From Todiramphus chloris collaris (taxonomy: Eukaryota > Chordata > Aves > Coraciiformes > Alcedinidae), in contig JANVCC010000030.1 of the NCBI GenBank assembly GCA_025345505.1, positions 5,253,532-5,317,531 of the forward strand: a stretch of DNA of 64,000 bases, in the 5' to 3' direction. The position numbers and the translations under genes are program-made. Positions 12,130 to 25,136 of this stretch are shown here, piece by piece; within the stretch, counting starts at the first letter, position 1, and the number at the start of each line of letters is the position of its first letter. The notes under the pieces were generated by a model. It worked only from the letters and a program-made list of their open reading frames with translations, did no database searches and was not told where the DNA came from.

Positions 12130-12653
12130 TATAGAATCACAGAATGTTAGGGGTTGGAAGGGACCTCTGAAGATCGAGTCCAACCTTCCTGACAGAGCAG
12201 CACAGAAATAGAGCATATCATGCAGAAATGCACCCATATAGGTCTTGAAAGAGAAGGAGACTCCACAACCTCTCTGAGTTGTTTGAGTGCTCTGTAACCC
12301 TTGCAGTAAAGAAGCTTTTCCTTATGTTGAGGTGGAACTTCCTGTACTCTAGATTGAATCCATTGCACCTCATCCTATTGCAATGCACAGGTGAAAAGAG
12401 GTTGTCCCTGCCTTCTTGATTCCCAGCCCTTATGTATTTATAGACGTTAATTAGATCCCCTCTCAGTCTTCTTTTCTCCAAACTAAAAATCCCCAGGTCT
12501 CTCAGCCTTTCCTCTTAAGAGAGAGAAGTTCCAGCCCCTTCATCATCCTTGTAGCCTCCGTTGGACTCTCTCAAGTAGATCTCAGTCTCTCTTGAACTGG
12601 GGACCGCAGAACTGGATGCAATACTCCAGGTGAGGTCTCGCTAGGGCAGAGTA
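12130..12653 (-). mobile_element. CR1 LINE, 5'-truncated (copy B)
   Basis: The plus strand opens with the complement of the CR1 3' end (ATAGAATCACAGAATGTTAG, then GAAGGGACCTCTGAAGATCG). It continues in parallel with copy A at 2516-3047, with long identical runs, for example across 12531-12603. Homology stops abruptly inside CTAGGGCAGAGTAG at about 12653, so it is truncated about 320 bases sooner than copy A. A 4-base deletion near 12280 and small differences separate the two copies. No target-site duplication is visible. Confidence 0.93.
12150..12653 (-). pseudogene. CR1 ORF2 C-terminal remnant (copy B)
   Basis: Translation gives KRRLRGDLINVYKYI, a segment ending NLFSPVHCNRMRCNGFN, and YRKFHLNIRKSFF plus RVTEH in one frame (12218-12481). 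A 4-base deletion near 12280 then shifts into the frame holding REVVESPSLS. Upstream, the copy carries the same TGA after the QFKRD motif and the same missing base in the VQRR region as copy A. It encodes no catalytic residues and is not functional. Confidence 0.85.
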
Positions 12654-15600
12654 GTTACATGTAAGTCAACCTAATTCGCAGGGAATAGAAGAGAATAGAA
12701 AAAGGAGAGGAAAAAACCCAAACAACAACTTCTCAGATGCTTTAAAACAGAATAGCGAGGTTGTTAGATGACAAATTTGCTGGAGATGTTTCTATACAAT
12801 TGAGTCATAGCTTTCTACTTGGAAGACTTTCAGTCTTTAAATTTACTGCTGGTCTGAGGAGTTATTTATATCCCTAATAAAAGGAATTCCTTTTCTCTCT
12901 TTTTATTCTGTGGATTATTTGTCTACTGACTAATAATTCATCAAAGCTGCAAACTACCAGTTTGTGTGAAGTAGTTTAGTTTCTAAGACTTTTTGTTGCA
13001 ATGCCTATTTTTAATTAAACATTCTCAAAGAAATTTTAAATCTAATTGTTCTGGGCCTGTATCAGGGAAAACACCCTATGCTCTTCTTTACTCTGTATGC
13101 CACACCCTACACTTTTTCCTTCCTCCCATGTATACAGTTCCCCTGAGGGTAACTTGAATATCCTTTTATCAATGTTTTTATCAGACTGGGCCATAGCTGA
13201 GCACTTTGAATATCTTAGTCAATTCTGGATAAAATTAGCTTCAAATAAGTACTCGAAATAACAATTTTCCCAATATTATTTATAGTAGTTGGTAGTAGCT
13301 TTGAGCAGTAACAAGTGAATGTTTTAAGAGACAATACTGATAATTACTAGGAAAAAAATAATTAAAAAAAATTTAAGAGAATGTTGGCGTTTCTTTCCCC
13401 TTTTTGGGTTGGCTTTTCCCTGCATGTTTGTATGATCAATCTGTCCCTTGCAAAACGCTTACAATAAGACTAGATTTGTCCAAAAAGCTCGGTTTTGATT
13501 GAGCATTTGTGGAACTTTCATAGTGTAGAGTCTAGTTAAGAAACTCCCTAAATACAGAAAGATTTAATCCAAAATTAATTTAAGCTCATGAGAAGAACAA
13601 GATATGTTTTAGCCCTGTTAGTGCATAATTTACTGCAGCAAGGGGGCAGATCAGAAGATCCCTAACCAAGGAATTAACACAAGTGGAGAAAATCTGCCTC
13701 CGTTCTTCATATCTCAGTGCTTGCACCTATATAACCATGGGAAAAAAAAAGAAAATTAAATTAAAATTCCATAACCAGCCATTAAATCTTACATTAGCCT
13801 GGTGGGAACTGTGACTCTGAGGCCTCAGAAAGCCAGAAAGAAAATGTTTTAGCACTTCTTATCATTTCCTAACCCATTTAACTTCCAACCTTCTCAGAGT
13901 GTTACAAAGCCCTTGAGACACCAAGAACTTCTGTTTTAAAGCATCATATTCATCCAATCAAGGAAGAGATGTTACATGAATGGAATTACGTGATTAATCA
14001 CAGCTGACCAGTGAAGATCCCATGCAGATCCAGAGTGCCCAACACTTTGATGATTAATAAGCAAAACATGGTGGAGGGAGCAAATATCACATAAGCCCAA
14101 ATAACAAATGTAAAGTACTCAAGGGGTGTCCATGAATATTTCATGAACTGAAGATGAAGCTAAGTTTGACAAATTATTATTTTTCTGTTTCTGATAATAA
14201 GCATTTTCTTTTTAGGATTCATGAGATTTTTATCTCTGGACTGTAATGAAGTATTTCTGTATTAAGAAATTTTTGGGAATTAATTCATTCATAATGCATG
14301 AAGAAATGGAAAAGATTACTTGTCTTTGAGTTTGAAAAATGATTTCTGATTTCTTAGTAGATAGCTCCTCAAAATCACCACTCCATGTCACTATATCCCT
14401 GTGTGGAAATTGAATCTATTTGTTACATTGTTGTTAATACACAATTATGATGTTAGTGAAAGGAAACATCCTAGCCTGTTGCACTTTTAGAAATTCCTTT
14501 AAAATCTACCTCATTTCGGTGTTGTCTTCTACACTGCTTGGAGTCCATGGAGAAGGGCTAAGATCTCTCTACATTCCTGCTTACTGCAACTTATTGAGTA
14601 CTACTGCCCTTTTTAGCATTAAACATTTTAACATTTAAGAATTTGCCAGTAATTGCATTCTGGCAGGATTGGTCTCTGAGGAAAATGCTTGCTTAGAAAT
14701 TGATCACATGTTAGTGATCTAACAGTACTTCTGTATAAATTGGTTTTCAGGAATTCCTTCTTCCCAACACTAACTGGAGGTGGAATACTCCAGAGCTGGT
14801 GAGTCCTGGTGCTGCTCAATTACCATGTCACCTGAGGTTCCACTGTAATTATATTTCTACTTTCTGTAACTTCCTCCTGATGCCCTAAGGTCCAAGAGGT
14901 GAAACTCTTTCCCTGTGTCCTTGCTCCATGGTGTTCTCCCCTGGCCAAGGCTCTTCCTGGTGAACACAGAAGAGCGTGCCTATTGCTCTTGCAGGCTGTG
15001 ATGCAGACGAGTCTATGGCAGCAAACATTGCTCCTCCTGTGTACAGGTAATTTAATGTATTCCTGCCCCTTCTTTCTTCTGTGACCTCTACCACCTTCAT
15101 CTTTTTTCTTTTCAAATCCCAAGGTGTGGTTTTCTTGTTTTTTGGGGTTGGGTTTTTTTTGTTTCTTTGGTTTGGTTTGGATTTTTTTCCCTGTTGCTTT
15201 TATTGAGGAGACAATCTTCCTTTTTTTCTTTGGAAAGGAAAGGAAATATTGGCTTCACCTGGCTGTCTGTAACTTGAGAAGAAAGTTAGATAAAACTGGC
15301 CTAAGCTGGTGTATGCTTCTAGCAACAGACTTTTCCATCCTGTCACAGAAAAGTTTACAAAGCAGTGATTTATGTAAAGAGAGAAATACCTTCTATGGTG
15401 CTGCTTATGAGTGTCTTAAAACAAAAGCTATACACTTGAGGGCAATGAATAGTTGTTTTCATCTCAATTTTGTTTTATGCTGTTCTTTGATCTAACATGA
15501 AAATCATTGCAATTTATGAGATAAGGCAGCAGACAAGACCCCGGGGATTTCTTTGTTATGTAACGCTACATCCAATTCATTATTTTGTGACTCTCTTCCT

Positions 15601-18600
15601 CAAATAGCTCTCTGAAAGATCAAGTTAGTCAAAGCTACCACGGGTTTTAGCTTTGCTAAAATCTACCATATTACACGCTCAGTGAATTTCCACAGCTTTT
15701 GTTCGAGTCACTGACAGCACCTGTCATTTGCCTTTTTATGTCTTGAAAGCTGCTGGTGGCAGCATAATCAAAGATGCTGAGTAAAAATATATATCCCAGA
15801 GCAGTAGCCCATAAAAGAAGGCTACTTATATTTTAGCACAGACTGTATGTGTCATAACCTGTAGTTCTGTGGGGTTGGTTTTGCTGGTGTGTGTTTTGTT
15901 TTTTTCATGTATGTATCAACGCTTTTTTTGCACAATTGGGTATCTGGGTGAGTTAGTATCAAAGGAGTACTGCTAAGGAAATAAAACTTTATCATTTCTT
16001 TTTATATAGAAAAGAGGGGGAAATGTTTGCTTCACCAATTGAGTATAAGCAAAAGAAATGAGTCAACTCTCTCTTTTAAGATGTTAGCAGAACACCAATG
16101 TTCTAAAGCTCATTACTTAGATCTAAGTTCTCAATAGTTATAAAAGTGCCAAGATGAAGGGCCTGCTGTTTCCACTACAGCAGAAAATTGCAGCTCTCCG
16201 ATTTCCTTACAATTTAATCTAGGAAAACAATTTTTTTCCCCCACTCCTCCATAAAAATAAATAGCACTATTTTTTATTTTTCAGAGGAAAAATATTGATA
16301 TTTCATTCCTAAACCTTTCCTTTACTATACAGTTTGTCTTTGTATAAAGAAACAGTGACAGAATAGAGACCTTCTCAAGTAAGAGACTTTTATCTCATTT
16401 ACTCTCACTTCAGCCGTGGCAAAGTTGCCCAGTACAGTGCTCACAGCACATGCCCTGCCAAAGATGGGGCAGTTGTGGTGGTCCTCTCCAGACCTCCTGT
16501 CCTGCAGCTGTGCAGAACAGCAAGGCAGAAGCAACTTGTGCTCAACCTAAAAGGGGAAACAGGTCATTCAGAGGGCAGATAACAGCATTATCTTCAAGAT
16601 TTCCTAAACCATTACACACTCTGTATGTCTATGAGTACCACATTTTGAAGGCTGGTATGGAGTAAGCCATTCTGATGTGTATGGAGAGCACCTTGCACAC
16701 CTAGTGGAAGTACTGGAAGAAGATTGGAATACTTTAGTGAAGTAGGGAGTTGTGCTTTACCCACCAGCTACCTTTTAAAGAAATGCATGCCTTTGGAGGG
16801 GAAATGTTAGTTGACTTTTATTGAAATGTTGAGGATAATAATTTGTCACATTCTGAGTGGTCATGATCAGGAAATGCTGTATTTCATGGAGCCAAAAAAA
16901 GCATGTTATTTTCTGCAGTATATTAAGTCACTTGTACATGATTGTATCATGGACTACTTTAGACTTCTTTTAGCTAAAAGGGAGCAAAACAGTTCTAAAA
17001 AATGAATCTTTGATAATAGAATAGCTTTGTGTGCTGAAGCCAAGACCATGCTATTTTCTGTGTATCTTCTATGAACACCAGCCTCTTAATTAAATATATC
17101 ATGTACTCTGAGACCATGAGGTTTTTTTATTCTCCCCCCCTCAGTTGTCACTAGATCTTTGGACAGGAATATTCTTTGTCTTTTTTATAAACAAAGTAGA
17201 TTCTATAGCAAGATTTTGCTAGAAGATTCATTCCTTCCATTCAAAGGATTAGTTTTATTCTCATGGCTGGTCAGATGCAATTGTGAGAGATGCACATGCA
17301 AAGCCTGTGCAGAGTTCAGTGGGAACAGTTTCCTCTTCTGTGGCTCTCATAACTCACTCAATCCAATGCTCTAATTGGGATATAAATTTGTTGTGTTTTT
17401 CAAGAGTCAATATGTATTATGGGATATGGTTTTAATTACATGCTAGAAGCTTTTTATAATTCAGCTGCAGTTGAAGGTGTGAATGGAAGACAGTCTTGAT
17501 CCTCAGGACATCAGAAGAAGCTGCTACCTCTTAGCAGCAATAACATTATATGCTTTGAGTCAATAAACTACTATGTGTGTTTCAAATCCAATCTGGATTT
17601 CCACCCACCAAGGTACTGTCTGGCTTATTTATGGGCTTATTTGCTTGGTTGTTTCAGGGACAGAGGATAAGAAAAGAAAAAAGAATAATAATGGAATAAA
17701 AAAGTAGCATCCAGGAAATTCCTACAATCTGTTATATGGGAAACATAGTACTTGGGGGATGCAGAGCATAATAATCTTAGTGGGATATAAAGCAGTATTT
17801 TCCAGTCTATTCCAACCTGTTTTGATTCATGGGAGAACAGGTAACTTTACAGGAAGCTCATGATTTGCATTATTTTTTTTCCTATAAAAGTGGCTTAATT
17901 TCTTTTAAAGTCTGTCCCATCAAAATCTAGTTTACTAGGAGGTAGGAAGAGGACAATGTGTCTGCACATCTCAATGACATTCTGGGGGATGTTAATTTTT
18001 GCTGCTTAAACAGCAGTTAGAATTTTTTGCAACATTCATAAGATACCATAGAATATTTCTAGGAAAAAAACAAAAAAAAAAGGAAAAGTAGGTTAGACTT
18101 GAAAGTTGTACAATATTCACAAAGACTCTGAAAGATGCAAGCACCTGCATATTTCTAAACTGGTAGGAGATATAAGATTTTGTCCTGTTTAACAGAACTA
18201 GTTGGGGGGAAAAAAAGCCTTAGATTACGCTAGATCTGAATAAAAATATGGATATGAATAAAAACACTTTACAAAATTTATCAGTCTCATTAAAAACAAA
18301 CCAAGCAATATCCTTTACTTGTAATTTCCTTAGACCTTTACTTTCTCTTGGTTAGTGGTACCTTCTAATGATTATATTTTCTGTAAAAAGGTGCATGTAG
18401 GAACTCCTCAATAGGACAAGCTAAACTTATAAGGACCATTTTCAGGTTTTTGTTGTTGTTGGAATGGTTTTCTTTTCCTTAGGATACAGAGAGATTTTTA
18501 TTTTTATTTTTTTTTAATATATATATGAAGAAACATAGTTTACTCAATTTTTCCTGAGCCTTACTGTTCTTATTTCATGGCAAATACTTTCAAAGATAAA

Positions 18601-19889
18601 CAGTGGGTTTCGCAGCTTTGGTTAGGCTTATCAGAAAAGCTTAAAGTTAGCCTAATTCTTCTTTTGACATAGTGAAAGGTTTATCACTGGTGATGTTCAG
18701 AAAAATTATCCTAGGAGGGATAATAAATCTCATGATTTTGAAAAATGCAACTCATGGCATGTTAATGAATACATTATTTTCTATGCCAAATTCAAGCAAT
18801 TTACTTCATCCCATATATATGAATATTTAACTTGAAAACAAAATCACATGACAACCTCTTAAATGGCATTGGTTTAATAACTACAGTGAAAGAGAAAGAA
18901 ATGCCAAATGTGCATTTAAAAAAAACAGTTGAGTTCATTGCTATCCTTACATTTCTCTCTTCTTAATTTTGGAGGTAGGAAACTTCTATGGAGAAGGGCT
19001 AAATATGACTAAGAATAAAAAAAAAGTGATGGGGAAGTTAATATAAAGTAATTCTGACAGTTCTACTGGGAAAATGTCAGTGTATTTAAACATCCCTATT
19101 TATAAGTCTGGAATACTGTTGAACTGGAAGCCCTCATTCAAATATGCAATGAGAGTAGGCTAGAGGTGGGTTTTTTCTTTCCCCTAAAAGTGAATGTGGC
19201 TCTCATATGGTGTCTTCTAAGGTGCAAATATATTTCCAATATCCACTTCTGAGGAGTGAGGAGAAACACAAATTTGTCCTGAGATAGTTTGTACTTCTTC
19301 AGAGCAGTGAATAATTGATGAAAGACCTACTCTCAACTCACAGTGGGAGTACAATTGTTAGAAGGGAAGGAACCCTTAGGTTTAAAAGACTGGTCATATA
19401 AATGCAGAAAGATGGAGAATTAAATGAATACAAGCTATGAGTTCCCCCTGTAAAAGGCAGGGTAGCCTGCAGGAAACAGGAGCTGCCAGCCCATGCTGAA
19501 GAGCATTCCTACCCTGGTGCAAAGCACGAGACAGATGTGAAGGTCTGGATTAGGGAGTGTAAAATGCTGCAAAGACATCTTTGCTATGAGCAGGTATTCT
19601 CTGATCATCCTGCACAACTTGATTGCAAGTATTTTCTTGAATGACTAAGCACACCCTTAGATTACAGACTCCTTATTTAATCAAGTAGTGCTTATGTCAA
19701 AATTAACCCTAGAATAGGTTTCAGGACCCTATGATTATCTTCATGTTGCTGTTTAATTTAGAAACTGCAGACCTTTATTCCAGGTTCATTTTGTGCTGCT
19801 TTTATTCTGTTGCCGAGCCATAGATAAAGCAGTCCTCCTGAAGCATGTGTAGTTTACATAGAAGGGGCTGCAAACCAAGTCTGAGAGAG
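12654..19889. other. Unique AT-rich DNA, no gene recognised
   Basis: This is the first long repeat-poor block. It holds a T/G-rich tract (15124-15190), many short A/T runs and a TGATTAATCA palindrome at 13991-14000. A complex, CpG-bearing stretch at about 15540-15800 is a candidate conserved noncoding element. Open frames (for example 15124-15495, 123 codons beginning inside the T/G tract) give low-complexity or unrecognised products. No exon, tRNA or promoter can be supported. Confidence 0.6.
15124..15190 (+). repeat. T/G-rich low-complexity tract
   Basis: Runs of T are separated by GG to GGGG blocks (TTTTTTGGGGTTGGGTTTT, then TTTGGTTTGGTTTGG). A short TTTGG tandem lies at its end. Confidence 0.75.
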
Positions 19890-19962
19890 AGAATCACAGA
19901 ACGTCAGGGGCTGGAAGGGACCTCGAAAGATCATCTAGTCCAAACCCCCTGCCAGAGCAGGA
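19890..19962 (-). mobile_element. Short CR1 3'-end fragment
   Basis: About 73 bases match the complement of a CR1 3' end: AGAATCACAGAACGTCAGGG, GAAGGGACCTCGAAAGATC, ATCTAGTCCAAACCCCC, GCCAGAGCAGG. The copy is extremely 5'-truncated, leaving only the 3' untranslated end. It resembles the subfamily at 2516 and 12130 at its tip but keeps the commoner GATCATCTAGTCC block. Confidence 0.88.
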
Positions 19963-20498
19963 AAGGAAAATGTAATCCCTACAACTTCTATGAGGACCAT
20001 GTCTCAAGGAAAGGAGCACTCAGATTGCTATGGGTAGCTGAGAGTCCATGCTAGTAGTTTCTTTTCAAGCAGAATGAATACAGCCAATTTTATCCCCTTT
20101 CAATGAGGGACCACAGTTATTTCCACTCTTTGTTAGAAGATTCTACCAGGTAGCTACACCAAGTAGCAAGTCCTTTTATTGATAATAATTTCCTGGGTAC
20201 CAGCCATCAGTAAAACCATTATAAATGTGTCACCATATGCTCCCTTAGGGGTGAAAAAAAACCCAAACCAACTTTGAAACATAACGTTTAAGGAATAAGA
20301 TCTTCACTCCTTAATTTGTCAGTTTGCAAAACATGGCATTTGTGAGGATCTGGCACAACAATTGTCAGAGCATCGCTATCAACACAAGAATGGAAAACAA
20401 ACTCCCTGGCAGCAGCATGCACAGCTGTGTGTGCCCACTCCCTCCTGCTTCTTCCTACCATGCAAGGATTTTTTTAGTCTCAACTGTTTGTGTGATTT

Positions 20499-20525
20499 GG
20501 GGGGGGGGGGGGGGGGGTTGGGCGG
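20499..20525 (+). repeat. Poly(G) tract
   Basis: Nineteen consecutive G residues (20499-20517) are followed by TTGGGCGGGG. A run like this can form G-quadruplexes and is prone to length error in sequencing and assembly, so the exact length is uncertain. Confidence 0.9.
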
Positions 20526-20884
20526 GGAATGTGAGATTAGAAATGACTTGTTAAGAAAAGACCTTTAAATGGAGTTAATGCTTCTGCAAAATAATTCTTC
20601 AAACACTTGGCAGTTGCTTTAAAAAAAAAACAAAACAACCCAAAAAAGAGAAGAAATCAGCAAACTGCCATCTGGAAATAACACATAATAATGTGGTATA
20701 TAGACATGGGTAGAGTGGCTGATACCAGTGACAGCATCTCTTCTGTGTTTCTTGTCAGCCTCTCCCTGGTGGCAGCTGGGATAGCGCATGGAATATGCAG
20801 GTCATTTTTTATTGTGGATAGAGTGCCATGAAACATAACGTGTGTTCTAGGTAATAGGAAGGCTCTGCTTGTTAGGGTAGGGAG

Positions 20885-20911
20885 GTATATATATATATAT
20901 ATATTTTTTTT
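20885..20911. repeat. (TA)n microsatellite with T run
   Basis: About nine TA units run directly into eight or so T residues. It is a standard AT dinucleotide microsatellite. Confidence 0.85.
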
Positions 20912-23900
20912 AATGCACTGTTTAGAAAGCTGGACCCACCCACTCAGAGCAGGGGCAAATCGAGGAAAAACATCCCTAGATGTATAAGATAAGTGGTAGC
21001 AGTGCTGAATCCACTTGACCTGATAACTTGAGATAGAGCAGACTCAAGGCATAGAGCAAAATGATTTCATCCACCCTATCCTGGGTAGCGGTGCAGACAA
21101 ATATTTCAGTTAGTGCCATCTCATTGTAGTGCTGTGTGAAAGACAAAGGAGTTCAAAGTTTCAAAAAAATATTTTTTTCTGCATGATAAATTATTAAGCC
21201 TTGATCTTTGTACAGAATAATGCTAAGCAAACCCCTGGGACAGGTCCAGTCAGCCTCAGTCTGCCATCACCCATGATGGAAAGCAGAGTGAGGGCAGGGG
21301 ATAGTTAGGACTTCTCTAGGAGTAAAGCTGGAAACAAAAAAAGCACTGGCAGGAATTGGAAATACTTATCTAGCAGACTATAGTTTTGCCTTTGATCTTA
21401 GTTTTCTGCTCTAAAAGTGATTCCTCTTCTTGCTCAACTTCCCTTTTTCCCTGCTCTACTTCATCTGAGGCTTCTGCTTGTGTCTTTAATGATCTCATCT
21501 CTTAAAAGGCATCAAGAACTCTCTAAATGTTCATCAGTACATAAAGCTGCCTGACTTTGGGTTTTGGCTGGATAGATTCTTCTGAATTTGGCTCATGCTT
21601 TCTGTCAGCCTTCTGCTATGCTGTCACCAGAAAGCTTTTGTGTCCTGCCTTTATTTAAAAATATCAGTGTTTAAGAGATGTGAGATGTAGGGGTGTTGCC
21701 CATTGTAATCCTTGGTAGGCAGAAGAACCAGAGCCTTGTTACATTTGCTCAGATGGCCATCAAATAATAGATCAAGAGTTTTGTGTCTTGGGCTGCATTT
21801 GGGCTGCAGGACCTTAAGTAGGAGCAGTAGGCTGAAGAATCATGTAGAAAACCACCGTATGCCTTCCAGGGGACAAGCAGGAAGGGACGAGAGCAGCCAG
21901 GCCAAAGGGATCTGCAGATAGTACCAGGTAGTTGTTCAAGCAGGAGCTGAGTTTTGCTTTGACCACTTCCACATTGGAGCCTGGAGCCCATAAGAGGGAG
22001 TTTAGTGCTGTCCAGCCCTGGTTTTGAGTTTTATTTCTACACTAAGCAAGTGTCTGCAGAAGAACAATAAATATGAATGTACCACTTGGATGTTCATCTC
22101 CTTCTATAGTTCTTGCAAATTGTGGTCGGTTTGCTTCAGAGGGTCTCAGCTACTGACTGAAAAGGTTTCATTCAGCTTAACAATTTACAGAATGGGTTTG
22201 CCTCGGCCTCTAAAAATACCATTATTGTGTTGCAGGTCTTTAAAAGAGAGAATAAATGAAAAGAAACACGCCTGAAATAAGATCAGGTTGCTTATGGCTG
22301 CACAAGCAGTTTATACACATTCCAAAGCTAACTGTAATGTTTCTTCTAATGTCATTTATTTGCATATCTTTTGGTGTATTATACAGATTTCAAACTCTTA
22401 GCAGGAATTTGAAAACTATTATACATTATTACTGCCTTAAAATCATAACACTTAAATCAGGTCACCCAGCTGTTTAGCATCTGATAACAAGATTAGAGGG
22501 ATTGATTGTACTCTCTGTAAGGCTGCAAATACCTATTAATCTAGGAGACTTTGGAAGTTAATCAAAATGATATTTTTCTTCTGAGAATGATATAAACAGT
22601 TGAAAATACATTCATAATTTGCAATGGGTATTTTAGGCTCTAAGGTACATTATTCTCTTTGAATACTAATCTTTTTAGCTCTTACTGTAATTATTATAAC
22701 TTTGCATAGTAGATAGTTAATACTCCAAGTTTCTGCTATTTAGTATGTTGGAACCGTCCACATTTTCATTAATTCCATCAATCAAACTTAACTCTCCTCC
22801 ACCTCTAAGAAGGAATTATAATTATTTTTATGACCATATATATGCTAATGAAAGAACTATTTCATGACATTTTAATTAATTCTCAAAATGCTTATGGATT
22901 CAACACTGACGTCCTAGAATGAATAGTGCAAAGAAAAAGAAGTCACAGTTATGGCTAATTGGAATAAAGCAGGAAATGTTAGCAAAAGCAATCTTATAAG
23001 CCATCTTATTTTTGTAATTCATTTAGCTTCAAATTTGTCTTTGTGTAATTATTGACTTAAATGGTTTTGTTTTCAAGGTAGCTTCAATCTACATTTTTTG
23101 GAAAAGTTTTTGACACACAGATACTTTAAAATCTGTGCTTTTCTACCTCTTTCCTTATTAATTTGTTTCTTAAATTTGTTGGTACTCTCTGGCTCCTATC
23201 CTCTGCTTTCACTGTAAGAAAACAAGTGAGGAAGCTCTGAAATGGGCAAAACAGTTTTATGTAAATAGAAACAACATGTATTCAGCATTTGAACTGTGAT
23301 TTTCAAAGATGTCTGAAGCCATTGTAACGCCCAGAGCAGAAATTGCCAATGTATTTTATAAGCACACTGGAAGTCAATAAAACATGTGTTTGAAAATCAC
23401 AAACTTGGATATTTTTGAAAACAAAATGAGTGGGAGGAAAGCTTCCAAATTTTTGATTCAGCTTTAAAATTCTGTCTTGTTTCATTCCTGAAAATCTCAG
23501 TCATAGTCGTACATTAAAATAAATGTTGTTTGTTATTTTAGAATCATAACTGACCATCTGGTAACACAGGAATCATTTATGGTGGTGTTATACGAGGTGA
23601 TTTATTGAGGAATTGGGCTTTTGGAGAACTGCAGAGAGGTGTTAAGGGAAGTAACATCATGATGTTTGCAGATCTGTGGCCAGACAGAAATGTCTATGCA
23701 GAAATTAATGAATCAGCTACACCTTCTGTCATTTTTTTAATTGACCTCCCAAGTGGACTGATTCTGAAGCATCCTGGGAAGTGTCTCAGAACCTCTATGT
23801 CCTGCTTTCAATCACACCGCATGATGGCAATGGAACTGGTGGCTTGAGCCAGACCTTTGGCACGGTTGGATTCAAACTTGTCAGAACTCTTTCCTTGGGA

Positions 23901-25112
23901 CTGATCTACCTATTTTCTGCTGTGAATTCCTGTAGTGTCTCTGACGTGTCCATGTCTAAGGCAGCAGAGAAAATTCTATCACAAGTACAGGGACTTGACA
24001 AATATTTGCTTTATAATGGCAAGCAAGGTTGGATATTAAAGATATGAAATGTGTGCTGGTTTTTGCAGAAGCATTTTTGAAGCAAAGAATCTTGCAGAAC
24101 TAACAATGTAATTTCCTCTTCTACTCATCCTTAGCAAGTCCTTTGTCAGCATATGTTGTGTTCATTGGCCTTTTCCTGTCAAAATGGCATTAAGGGCAAA
24201 TGCATTGAGTTCAGCCATTTCTGGAGCACTGTAGTTCTTGTTCTCACACATGAAAAGCATCTAAAAAATATGACAAGTTGTTACAGTTTGGAGGGGGGTA
24301 GGAGAAATCCATAAACATATGTGGGGCTTTGAAGACACTTAGTCCTGCAGGGCAGTCAGCAGCGGTTGGATTCTAGCTTTGCAGTGGTGGCACATGTGGT
24401 AGATCCTGCTGGGGACATGGACTCTGTGACTGTGCTGGGGTTGGGTCTCAAAAGCACAAGTCTCACTCCTTCCTAGGCAACTGTCAGCATACTCAAGCAG
24501 CTCTGTCTGTCTCGTCACCCCTTTCAGCACTGATGACCCCTTCTGCTATTGCTTTGACAGAAATAAAATGTTGTTGTTCCAACTGTCGCAGAGCTGGTGA
24601 CTGCGAGGCCAAAGGAGATGCAGTAGCTGCCTTATAGGTTGAAACATCTTTATGTCTCTAGGACACTCAGATTTGATGTGTTTGTTTGATTTGCTCATGT
24701 GTGTGATATGAGGTTTACATGAGCTATTTTTGGTGTCACTTCAATACAAGAAATATCAAGAGTTTTACTTGTTTTTGTCTGAGGATGACAGGCAGAAGTG
24801 CTGCAGGTTGGAGCATATCTTGGTTGCTTATGCCTCTCCCTTCTTCTCGGCTTAAATTAATTCTTACTTCCCCCACCTTACACACGCATTTTAACTGAAA
24901 GCAGTCATTGAGCTTTTTCTGTCTGCAGCTTCTTGGGTCAATGAAAGGATGCGAGCAAATGCTGCCTGCTTGCCTGAACAGTGAAATGAGTTTCATAGTA
25001 CTAGATCTTATTTCTTTGTCAGTAATTACTTCTAATCTAATGAAATTCCTGTAGGGATAGTTATTGTAGAAGACGTAAAGTCTGTGCCCAGACATACACT
25101 CTTATACCATAC

Positions 25113-25136
25113 CCTAGATCTTCCCCTAGATCTTCC
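25113..25136. repeat. Perfect 12-bp tandem duplication
   Basis: CCTAGATCTTCC occurs twice head to tail with no spacer. Each unit contains an AGATCT palindrome. It is most likely a local replication-slippage duplication. Confidence 0.8.

Noticed and set aside
15124..15495. 123-codon plus-strand frame with a hydrophobic start
   Set aside because: The hydrophobic N-terminus comes from the T/G-rich tract and mimics a membrane segment. The remainder has no family resemblance.
15701..15709. GTTCGAGTC, like a tRNA B box
   Set aside because: No A box, acceptor stem pairing or anticodon arm can be found at the right spacing, so it is not a tRNA gene.
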